Below are positions 1 through 11,000 of a stretch of 64,000 nt of DNA, one piece after another. The DNA lies in assembly GCA_036346375.1 (NCBI GenBank), contig CM070508.1, positions 37,964,862-38,028,861 of the forward strand. The letters run 5' to 3'. Under the pieces are notes generated by a model that worked only from the letters and a program-made list of their open reading frames with translations, searched no databases and was not told where the DNA came from. Position 1 is the stretch's first letter. Each line of letters begins with the position of its first letter. This stretch comes from Guadua angustifolia. Its lineage: Eukaryota; Streptophyta; Magnoliopsida; Poales; Poaceae. Position numbers and translations under genes: made by a program.

Positions 1-599
1 CCTAATGCTCAAAGCCTACGAAACAAAAATTTGTGGTCAATATCGGTACCACACTCATTAGTTAATATAAATCATGATACTACAACAAACGTATTTGAAA
101 TGTAAATAATAATATGTTACCTGGGGATCCAATGAGGATCGAGCGTCCAGGAGTACTGCGGTGTCCTCGGTCATAGAATGCAAAGCTCTAGAGGATCCTG
201 TCCCTCCTCTGGAAAGGCAGTGGCGAAGTGGGCAAGGTGACGACAATCAACGATCGAATCTAGCAACTCAAATGGCCAATCGTCATCTCTATTCTGGTGA
301 GCCATACATGCAAATTAGAAAAAAAAAGAAAGTTATAATTACAATGCATATAGAAACGAATGCGTACAAAAAAACTATACAAGCATCATAACAATATGTA
401 GAAACAAATGCATATAAAAAACTATACAAGCATCAGAACAATATATTGAAACACATTCCAACAATTTATCAAGCCACAGCACTCACAACTACATGCAACT
501 TGTTTACAATTAGTTAAAACACAAAGTTCATACAACACATTACATCAATAAAATATGAATTTGACATATAGCTTATGCTAGTTCAAATAGCTTCTCATC
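1..599. other. AT-rich stretch, no gene recognised
   Basis: The stretch lies downstream of the decayed Mutator-like transposase. It holds A-rich sequence with a short near-duplication around 355-430 (a 'caaatgcatataaaaaactatacaagcatca'-like unit seen twice, imperfectly). The short reading frames here show no family resemblance. It may be the 3' part of the Mutator-like element, but I could not identify a terminal inverted repeat. Confidence 0.5.
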
Positions 600-3352
600 T
601 GGTATGATGACGTCGTCCATCACTCCTCACAGATGATATCCCTCCCCTACTGTCGGATTTCCATCTCGTCCTTCGTCTTCTTCGTTTTGTGCCTGGCAGT
701 TCTTGAATGTATGTCCTGTTTGGTTATACAATGAACATTTCTTCACGCATTTGCTAGCTTCAGACTAATCCATGTCATTTCAGATACGCCTTATTTTTTG
801 ACGCCCTACTTTCCATGTTCTTGCATCAAAATTAGGAACCCAAAACCTTTCATCAACACTAAGAGTTGTGGTGAAAGAACCCACAACACCATAACCCTAA
901 AGCTTCTCGCTCCAAGTTGCCGTCACCCTTTCCTTCGTAAAATATTCAGATAGATATGTACTGGGTTGCATTCCAAATAAAGCACATGCGACATCACATG
1001 AGAACATGGTCTATACAAAAGGTAGGGCTTGTTACATGAGCATTTGCAATCAACCTGTAAGATGCACTCTTGGGTGACAACCTTCTAGTTAGTTCCATGC
1101 CGTCCTTTATCCCTACAAATCACCTCGAAGTGCAGTGTTCGTGCACCAACTTTGATAGCTCTATGCTTGGCCGCCTTCTGACTCTTCTCATCCATGTATT
1201 TAATGATCATGGAAGAGTACAGGAACTTCTCATCTCTCATTACTACTTCAGTAGGTTGATGCCTATCTACAAAGTATTTAGTTGTGCCCCACAGCACTCC
1301 CTCAACAATTCCTACCAATGAGAGACACCTCATCCCTCTCATTACCTAGTTGTAAACTTCTGCAAAGTTAGTGGTCATCACATCGTATCTGGCACCATAT
1401 GTGTCATGTAACAGTGACCACTTCTCTTTCGGCTTGTGCTTGATCCAGTTCGAGAAACATTTGATTAGCCTTTGCCTTTGATGACGATTCGTCGCCTCAT
1501 CTTCTATTAGTAGAGGGAATATAGGTTCCGCCTGCTCCTGCGTTTCACTGCCACTAGTCTTGTTCATCTGTTCCTCATTGTGTTTTCTTGTCAACTCATC
1601 AAGATTTTTCTACAGAGTTCAAAACTTGCTCTCCTAGTTCTGCTTACATAGTCTTTTAAACATGTTCATCAGTTCCTTGTTCCCGAATTGCTTATAGAAG
1701 TTTGCACCCAAATGCCTTATGCACTATCGGCTCTACAAGTTAGGCCATGGAAATGGCTCCTCTTCCCCTGTGTTGCAATTGGTTGATAGCACTAAGTAGA
1801 CCAGCATGCCTGTCATGTAGCACACACACATCTTAACGAGTTTTCACCACCCCGATCTTCAAGCTTCGTAGGAACCACAGCCAACTCTTCTAGTCTCTTT
1901 CTACAAAGGCAAAGACAACATGCAGAATCTGGTTGTTTCATCAACGCCCACAGCTGTCAATATTTGCCCTTTGTATTTCCCGGTCAAGAATGTGTTGTTC
2001 ATGCACAACAAAGGTTGACAGTGATAGAATGCCTTAATGCAAGCTCCGAATGTGAAGAACACTCTCTTCATATGCCTCTTCATCGGCCACTTGCTTGATG
2101 GACAGTCTTGATAATCATAGTAAGTGCCAGGATTTCTTCCCTGAATGCAACTGAGCAGTGTGGGCAGATTATGGTATAAGTCTTCAAACTTCCCAAACCT
2201 CATTTCTAATGCCTTCTGTTTTTCCCTCCATGCCTTCCTATAGCTAATTGTGTACTGATATCTGTTCTCGATTATTCGGATAATAGCATAGGGCTCAAAA
2301 TTCAGATCCTCTACTATCTCTGCGTATATGATGTTCACGATATACCCGGATAACAGGTTCCTGCGAGCCATCAATGTTTCCTTAGTCAAACAGCTATGCT
2401 GCTCAGCCTTCGAACTATCCAATGTGTGTCCCATCTGGGCTTGTACACGTGCACTCTCTAGGGGCACCTATGGATCTCACACACCACGTCATAGCAAGTT
2501 GGGGTAGACCTCTTAACCCTGAAAGTCCTTCTTAATGATAAGGCCCAATCTTTCACAGCATCCTGCACTGTCTCTTTTGTTGGGTACATACTATTAGACC
2601 TAACCTCATTGTCACTATACTGCCAAGATGTGTCATTGCTTTCATTGACAAACAACTTATTAAATTGATGCGTACTCTACTCGGCTGGCACAAGCGGCTC
2701 TGTACCTCCATCTTTCTCATTCGACTCATCGTCATCTTCCACTTCTGTTTTGGAGTACTCACGTCTTCTTCTACCATCCTAACTGTTATTTCCTCAATTT
2801 GCTCACCTTCGTCTACTTGTCCCCGCGTTTCTTGTCCAATATTTTCACATCCTCTCAAAACTCAACTTATTCACCACTTTGGCAAATGATGTTCTCGTTG
2901 CATTGCTGAACATACTGCTAACGGCTAGATCCCCTAATTTCGGTGTCACCATAATTGAACTCATTTTGAGGCTCACTACACTCGCTGGCGTCCAACTACT
3001 GCTGGGCTGCAACAACCCTATCATATGCTTGCACTAAAAGCACCCGATACCATCCCCGTTGCTCTGCCCCCCTCACATATGATCTCCACGACGTGATTCC
3101 CTTCAGCTCAACTAGCTCCCAGTAAATAGGATTATTTTGCATACTACATAGGCAAAATAACTTCAGCTGACACTTCTCTTATTCCATCCGAAAAGTATAA
3201 TACAACCAATTCAACATAGAAGAAAATGTGCGCTCTACAACCCTACTCAAACTTCTGTCCATATACTGGAAGTTACTCAGATCCGCACCCTCTAAACCAT
3301 ACATGACAACCCCTTCTCCATAATAGATTCTAAATGAAACTCGTTCTGCCAT
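600..3352 (-). pseudogene. Mutator-like (MULE) transposase, decayed
   Basis: This is the remains of a MuDR-type DDE transposase that would have cut and pasted its own element. The reading starts at an ATG at 3352-3350 (MAERVSFRIYYGEGVV) and runs through several broken frames. The N-terminal part is at 3352-2860. The MULE core at 2467-1901 contains the family motif TFLTGKYKGQILTAVGVD. A later segment at 1594-1346 contains RYDVMTTNFAEVYN, followed by LVGIVEG at 1342-1085. A C-terminal zinc knuckle lies near 765-700. Two changes argue against activity. The motif normally reads LCxDGTFL, but here the first catalytic Asp is replaced (LCMNNTFL). The knuckle reads CSLYNQTGHTFKNC, with Tyr in place of the second Cys. 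Frame breaks and stops separate all segments. Family assignment is strong; element ends were not found. Confidence 0.85.
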
Positions 3353-4140
3353 ATCTGCGAATCTATTTATTCACCCATGAATTAATTTCTTTCCATACAA
3401 AATACAGTGACACCTAACATAACTATATCTATATGCTAAAAAAATATAGATCTATCTGTAGAAAAATAACTACATTCCTAAAAATATATATCTACCTAGA
3501 TCTATCTACATTCCTATCCTAAAAATATACACCTCTCTACTTCTATTCGTAAAAAACATCTACATTCCTAAGAATATATATCAACGCACTTGTATCCGTA
3601 AAAACCATCTAAATTTCTAAAATTATATTATTATTCCTAAAAACATGTACGTACTAAATTACGAAAAATATATAAAATCTAACCGTAATCTCTAAATTTA
3701 ACTAGATCTAAAATTATTTCTACCCTACCATAATTTATTGCTAAACAAATTAAATAAAAAAAATACCTCAACGTGGTCGCGCAGCACTCCCTCCTCTCCC
3801 TTTTTTTTCCTCTCCTCTCCCTTCTCTCTCTTTTTCTCTTCTCAACCTCCCTGTTGTTTCCTCTCTGGCTCGGCTCAAATGAGTACAGTGCCGCGCGACG
3901 CCCTTTAATTGGCCACTCTGTCGCCCCACCTGTCGCCATTTGGTGAGGCGACAAAGGGTTGCGCCCCCACTGTCGCCCAATGATTGGGCGATTTTTGATC
4001 TATCGCCAGACAGTCGGGCGACTGAGGTGACATGGCGCCCTATCGTCCGTTGATCTAGCGATGTGGCCCTCTGTCGCCCGTTGGTTTGGTGAGATTTTTC
4101 TGTCGCCGAATCAACGACTAACAAGTACATTTCTATAATT
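3353..4140. repeat. MULE 5' flank: AT-rich repeats and TCGCC palindromes
   Basis: 3400-3660 holds near-repeats of 'acattcctaaaaatatatat'. 3900-4110 is GC-richer and holds several short palindromes built on TCGCC/GGCGA. The clearest is TCGCCCAAT-g-ATTGGGCGA (3973-3991), followed by TCGCCAGACAGTCGGGCGA. The position, upstream of the transposase start, fits a promoter or subterminal region of the element. No gene is supported here. Confidence 0.45.
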
Positions 4141-5065
4141 TTTTTTAACGTATATTTTTACAAATTCTAAAAAAATGTATTATTAAAAAAAATTCCCGTG
4201 AGGCCACCAAATCTGTGCCGCCTTTGCCTTGTGGTCACAGACTCACAGTGCCGCTCCTCTCCTACTGGCACCTTGTTAAGTCATGCATGCACAAGGACCG
4301 GTACGGCCCCGCTTCTCTTGATCACACCGCTCGGTTGGTGCCATCTTGGAGGAGCTCGCGGTGTCAGCCCCTGCGTGCTCGACAGCATGGCCTCTCGCCC
4401 CAACTTTGGCATCAACGAGCTCAACTTTGTCTTCACCCATGTCGCAACGGATCCACCTCAACTTTTACTCTCATGTACTTTCTCCCCTACCGCCAACATC
4501 CCGACGGTGGCCATGGCACCAAAACGTATTCATTGTGAAGAAGATGAATAGGACAAAATAGAATGGATTTACGCCTAGTCGGTGTATAGATGATGCAGGA
4601 ATTACCAATTCCAGTATTAACCAACAAATCCACATATTACTATCCTGAACTGTATGCTTTTTGCATGTTCTTGCTCGACCTCTTTGTGGATGGCAGAATT
4701 CAAAACTCGGGTGGCACAGCACGGCATGGCTAAGTTTGGGAACAGAAAATGCACTGCAAACTAGCTATTCTCAATATAACCTTACAGGACGAGAAACAGA
4801 ACATAAATCAGATAAGATAGTTCCGCACCAGCTTTAAGAGACCATCTCAGGAAAATGTCTACTACAGTCCCAACTGTAGCATTTTTACAACAATAACAGT
4901 TATGGCAACAAACCAACTGGGTGAAGCAAGCCTCAACAGGAAAACACCACACGGTCATACTGAGCCAAACCCACCACACCAGCACTTTTGTCACCTCCCC
5001 ATTCTTATGTCAAAAAGACATGTCGATACAGCAGCTTCTAAAATAGCTCCTCTTCATCACAAAAT
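4141..5065 (-). other. Probable TFIIA-L 3' UTR and downstream spacer
   Basis: This lies downstream of the TFIIA-L stop codon on the minus strand. The part nearest the stop is likely 3' UTR, but no unambiguous polyadenylation signal was identified. The overlapping frames at 4198-4551 have no recognisable domain and are treated as chance. Nothing else is supported. Confidence 0.35.
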
Positions 5066-8000
5066 TCAAAAATCAAACTCTCCTGTGGCCTGCAACATCA
5101 TAGAAGCTATCCATGTCAGCAAGGAGAACACTGTGCACAAAATGACGTTCACTCAAGTTTTACAAGCATTAAACATAGTCAGCCATACTTTAAATTTTAT
5201 TGCAGGCAACAGCACGGTTGTGGTAGTTAAGTTACTAACAATAATTCAGATTTGAAAATTGTAGGAAAACTAAGGTGCAGAAACACTAAATGATTTTGTA
5301 AACTCAAGAGTCAAGAACTCTTATGGTTCAACAGGTCATTAAAGCTTCAGCATCCTTCAATTGAATACCAATAAATAATTTGATCATGTAAGTTGCAAAC
5401 AAGAGGAAGAGTATCACAAGTGCAAACCATTGTTCTGGTGTATGCCAGAGTAAACCACCAAGAAACAGTAGGTAATATTCATGTATTCATAGAAACAGAT
5501 TAAAATCACTTAAACTCTGTTTGATGCACTAAATTTCAATTAATTCATTATTACTCCAATTATGTGGCCAAGTAGCTAGATATTACAGACCCATGCCTTC
5601 TTTTCAAAAATTGTAAATCCTCAAAGAAAGAAGTATGTTTCGCTATTTGTCAAAAAATGAAGTATTTAGCCCTAAGTAACTACCCAATTGTTCAACCATG
5701 TTTGGTATGTAAAAAGTTGGGGTTCAAAAAATATATATTCACAAATTTGACCAAAAGATTATGTTACCCACCTTGTTGAATAGAACATCTCTGCCGTTCA
5801 AATGCATGATCCCATCCTTCAAAGTACATTTCCAGCGATTCTTTGTCCTTGTCACCTATGTAAACCAGTGAAGACATAACGCATGAGAGAGAGACTGAAA
5901 CTAGAGGTAAAGCAAATTCTGCTTTGCCAATATTATCTTAAACAAAAAGAGAGCATTATTACTTTGTCAAATTGTGCAAGGACAAGGTGCTGTGTGTTAG
6001 GTTCATCCTCCCCCTGCTCAAGGTCATCTAACTCGTCGTCATCGTCGTCTTCATTAAGAGGAGGTTCATCATCATCCCCTACATCATTTCTTGGTTTTGG
6101 TGTTCCAGCAGCAGGCGTGGGAGCTCGATACTCCGCTAAGAAACAGATCAAAGTATGACTAAGATCAGCAACACACAGAAAATAATGTCTCATCCAGATC
6201 AAATTCCACAGTTTCATGAGAAACTTACAAGATTCCCCAGGGGTATTATAATCTTCAGTAGGGACTCCTTGGAATAAAAATTGCTGAAAAAAGAACTGGC
6301 ACAGTTAGTTGGAAGAATTCAAGGATGTAAGGTAAGCCCATTGATGTTTAGAATTATACATCATTATAGTCATCTTGTATCCCATCCCATTGAGGAATAA
6401 CTGGAGCTACTATTGTGTCTTTGATGGAAGATGTCCTAGTCTCTGTTTCTTGCTTGTTCATGATGGAACTCCAAAGCTGTTGTGCATTGTCCTAAAGAAA
6501 GACCAAAAAAAAAAAGAGGATTTCCCAAACAGAAAACTAATATTTACAAACTCAGTACTAAAGATTCAACTGAACAGTTGTTAGATGGATCAGCTATAAC
6601 AATAAGCAACAACAGGAATGGAGCATCCCTAGAGTATAAAGAGTACCCGCATGTATTGAAGATCTTTTAAAATGAGTTGTAATTTGTTGCGCATATTCAA
6701 CATATTCTCATTGCCATACAGAAAGCTTTCCTAAGTTCCAAAACATTTAGAAACAAGGAACATAAATCTTTCAAATTTTAGTTTTTGTCCTACTATTATT
6801 CGGTATAAAGATCCATGAAGTGTGCACCAATGTGTGTGCTAAGTATAAATTGCCACTATGTAAGCTTCAAATTTTTTCAGTGGTTACAAAACCCAATATT
6901 TGTCAACCAGATTAGCTAAAACTCTCCCATTAGTTGATTTTCTTTCTCAAGAGGTACTTCCAACAACTAACACACCATCCCCACTAAAATACATCGAACG
7001 TATGCTTACCACTCTGCAAAATGCTTGGTAAACTTAACCTGAGTTTAGTTCAAAATCTACAAGGAGAGTTCTTTACAACAAGCACTGCTCCCCTATTTGC
7101 GAATATTATCCATGCATGCTTCTAACTGATTAGCAGATAATGAAAATTATTACACAGCCAACATATGTGAGGTAGTAAGATCTTATAAAGGTCAAGACAG
7201 TTAAAATTAGTCAACAAAAGTAGCACCAAGTTGAGGAAAATAAAACCCTTCCCTCCAATATAACAACAAGATACACACTTCACAAAAGTATGCTAAATAA
7301 ATCGATTGCCCTCGCATGCGTTAAGAGCTGTGGTAATGTTGGATATGGACACATGACCTAAGTCACACGGAACGTGGTACAGTCCGGCGTTCCGCGTCCC
7401 GGGGTCTTCGTCCCCAATCGAGGAACGGGTTCGATGCGGGTCGATGCCTGGGTCGACGCTTGGAACGGAAGTTGGGACGTCGTCCCAATGCCCGCCGGAA
7501 CAGGAGAGGTATGAAGGCGCTACTATAGATCTAAATGCGGTGGAGAACTCACTCAGTTGAGATCCAAATGCCCGCCGGAATAGGAGAGGTATGAAGGCAG
7601 CAGCACAGTAGGTGCAGGGCACCAGGAGATGAGGAGAAGGCCGCCGGGCGCCGGCAGCCGAGCTCGAGCGAGCAGCATCGCAGTGGAGCAGGTCGCGGCC
7701 GCGCCCCTCCTCGCTAGCTCCTCCCGTCGACGCCGGCGAGTTGGCTGACTTGGTGTCAGGCCGTCTGGGGAGCTAGGGTTTAGGGTCAGGCTGCCCTGCG
7801 GCGCTTGAGTTTAATACAAATTGGGGACGATGATGGAGCCTTGGATCTCGATTTTTTTTATTCAAGCACTCGGGCATTGGTCGATTTGGGGATTGGACTT
7901 GGGCCGGCTGGGGTGGGAGATGTTGGACGATATGAAGATTCCAGACAGGCCATATAAAAGTGCATATTCCCAGAATAGTGATTAATCTACAACTAATCTG

Positions 8001-11000
8001 GCATAAAGGGGCAATGTACCATCTAACACTGCAAAAAGCAACCAATGGGTCGTGTTTCTTTTAATTATAGCAAGCATGTGAGCCCAGAGGAGCAGCCTAT
8101 AGCCTAGCACAAGCAACCAAGTGGTCAAGTGGGCTGATCTGTCACCTGCATATGTATTACTCCTAAGTGCCTGCAGTCTTGCCGCTGTCTCGATCGCCCA
8201 AACACTTATGTATGGACCCAAAGGTTCCAAGAACTTGATCCATGGCTAAATTAGATGGATCGTCCCATATTATCGTTCCGAAAATAGTTGGTACACGTTC
8301 CACATCTCGTACCAAGCGTCCCAAAGAGGTATACCCCCACTCGAACCTGGAACATGGAAGATATCGATCCACGTCCCATGTACCCGTTCCTCGACCCGGA
8401 CGAACCGGGAACATTGTGACTTAGCACATGACATGACACCAAATAGATTTTCCTGCAAAACTTAGCTACCTGAAATGTCATGTCACTTAATTACATGCAA
8501 AGATATTGTGTAATATTATGCAAATCTACACGATAATTCAAATAACTTAGTACTAAAAGAAGTGACTTCAATATTTTTTTTTTTGAGAAAATTTCACAAA
8601 ACTACAAGTTTTTTGTACGAACTATCAGAAAACTACAAGCTAATGGTATTAAGTCGTCTACTAATCCACGATTAGCCGTTCAGTCCATATATGAAGGACA
8701 ACTAGGGTGCTCGACTCGACTGGAGTGACTAGTCGGACGGCTAGATGACTAATCAACGATAAGCCGCAACTAATCGATCTTGTCTAGCCGTGCAACTTGA
8801 TAGCCCACATTTAGAGATCATCAAATGGAGTGAGACATATATATCAGGATTGGAGTTAAACCCTTGCCCTAGGATCGAGCGAGCCTTAGCCCGTCCACCG
8901 CCGCAGCTGCTCCGCCCATCAATCACTGTCTCCGCCCATCCGCCGCCATCTTTGTGTCTTTAGTCCAAATCCGCCACCGCCTCCGCTAATTGGCCGCCTC
9001 GGGCCAATGATCCGCTCTCCTCCCCTCCCCTCTCCTTTCTCCCCTACTCTGGTCCACCCCTCCCCTATCCTTCCTCGATTCCTCCCTTGCTCTGCTTTGG
9101 TGCTCTACTCTGCTTCTGCTTCACTGCTCTGCTAACTGTTGTGCTAACTGCTAACTAGTAAGCAATAATGTAGTCATAGTACTAGCAATGTAGCAGTAGG
9201 CAGTAGTGTAGTAGTAGTACTAGTAATGTAGCAGTAGGAAGTAGTGTAGAACTAGTAATGTAGTAGTAATAGTACTGGTAATGAACTAGCAAGTAGCCAA
9301 GTAATGTAGCTGTGGTACTAGTAATGCACTAGCAAGTTTATGCCTCTCGACTTTACTTTCTTTGATACATTTCTCTATGTGCACATGTTGGGATCAAAAC
9401 AAGTCATCAACTCGTCATCATGCTTAGGTTGTTCTTCTCTTCATTTCATGCTTTACAATATGTATATGTTTTTAATTGTTGCTACACTTAGTATATGATA
9501 TGCCTTATTAACATACTTCTTAGTCTAGGGAGTAGTCGAGACTAGTCACAACTAGTCGACCAAGTTGCCCCTCTGGCGACTCGACTCTACGACTTAATAA
9601 CCTTAGTTTTAGCTTCTATTTCAAAAAACTACAGGTTTCAAATTTGACCGTTTCTTGTAACGGATCTTATAATATGGGCCCATATGGCAGCCTCACGCGC
9701 CCCCATTTTAGGTTTCACTCATGTTTGAGGCTGTCATGTAGATCCACACTATCAGACCCATTACAAGAAACGATTAATTTTAAAACCTCTATCTTTGTGA
9801 TACAAGTTCTACTAAAATCTGTAGTTTTGTAAAATAGAAACTAAAACATATAGTTTTTTGATAGTTTGTACAAAAAAATAATAGTTTTGTGAAATTTACT
9901 CTATTTTTTTCTAGTGCATTGGAGTAGGCATGGGATGCATTGAAGGTTGGTGGACATAGGAAGAATTAATCCGTGCCACTAATACGGGGTAGAGCCAGGA
10001 TCAGTCTATGACCGAAATCATCAGACAAATCTTCAAGCATATAGCTGTATACATTCTTAATTCAATCCATACATGAAAAAACTCAAATTTATTGGTGATG
10101 CATCCCCTAGAACATGAAGTCTCCAAAGCATATGGATAAACATGTAGTTGTTTTTAAGTAATCGATCTAGTGTCATATAATGTCCCTGACAGCATCATGT
10201 GACACTTACGCCCATAAACTTGAAAACTAATCAACTGCCGCAACCCTATCTTCTGTCAAATAACTAAATTGTCTAGTAGGCCAGGTTTAGGGACCAGATT
10301 GAATTTCTTGTTCAAGGCAATAGGACAAAATCTCACAAAGTTTAGGAACCTAGGGTGCAATTCTCTTTTTGGGAGCAACTAGCTTACATGATCCATGCAC
10401 TAGATAGTTGTAAATTGACAAATATGTGTATTAAATGAACTCCTGACATGCTTTGCTCCATTTATTGCATCTGATTGTGTTCCAGAAAATCCTAAGGGCC
10501 CATTTGGGAGGGGCATGTGCTGATGTGATAAAGCAAGTGCAAGATGAATTATGAGATAGTGAATTGAACTTATCATTGACGAGTTGTACCTTTGACACAA
10601 CAAATTCTACTATCTGATCCGCACTTCCATCTTGTTGTGGCACAAAAGAATCAGAAGGGAGCTGACCAGGATACTCATCCCTCTTGCGTTTCCCAGAAGA
10701 CATCATTAGAAAATCCTACAAAATGAAATTAAGTATGAATTCATTGAAAATATAGTGGAAATCAGGATTCTGATCAGGCTAATGGACTGCTTTCTGTAAG
10801 CAGCTGACAATCCAGCCAATTTGTGTTTAAACATAGATAGATTTGATCAGGCTAATGGACCGCTATCTGTAAGCAGTTGACAATCCATCCAATTTGTGTT
10901 TAAACATAGATAGAATTAATGTTTCAAAGTTGCAATTAGGGCCTAATTGGTTTCGCGATATCCTTTTCAAAGTATGCAACTGTTTATGCTGAGAAGACGC

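Larger units (their letters stand above)
8585..9901. mobile_element. Foldback/MITE-type element with long imperfect inverted repeats
   Basis: The left end (GAGAAAATTTCACAAAACTA...) and the right end read in reverse (GAGTAAATTTCACAAAACTA...) match over about 50 bp, with shared GTAC[GA]AACTATCA further in. The right half contains a second inverted pair, around 9633-9662 and 9755-9786 (CGTTTCTTGTAA on both arms), so the original element was a long hairpin. A second element (8641-9605) interrupts the left arm. A clean target duplication was not identified because both flanks are T-rich. Confidence 0.7.
6492..10589 (-). other. TFIIA-L intron 6, 4.1 kb, transposon-expanded
   Basis: The donor (aag|gtacaa at 10590/10589) and acceptor (ttag|gac at 6492/6491) are both phase 0. 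Roughly 2.4 kb is accounted for by two separate insertions (7358-8424 and 8585-9901). The remaining AT-rich sequence (6492-7349 and 9902-10589) shows no recognisable gene or repeat. The splice sites are untouched by the insertions, so correct splicing is plausible. Confidence 0.85.

Noticed and set aside
4198..4551. Overlapping plus-strand frames downstream of TFIIA-L
   Set aside because: No recognisable domain, several frames open at once, no splice or start context that supports a gene.
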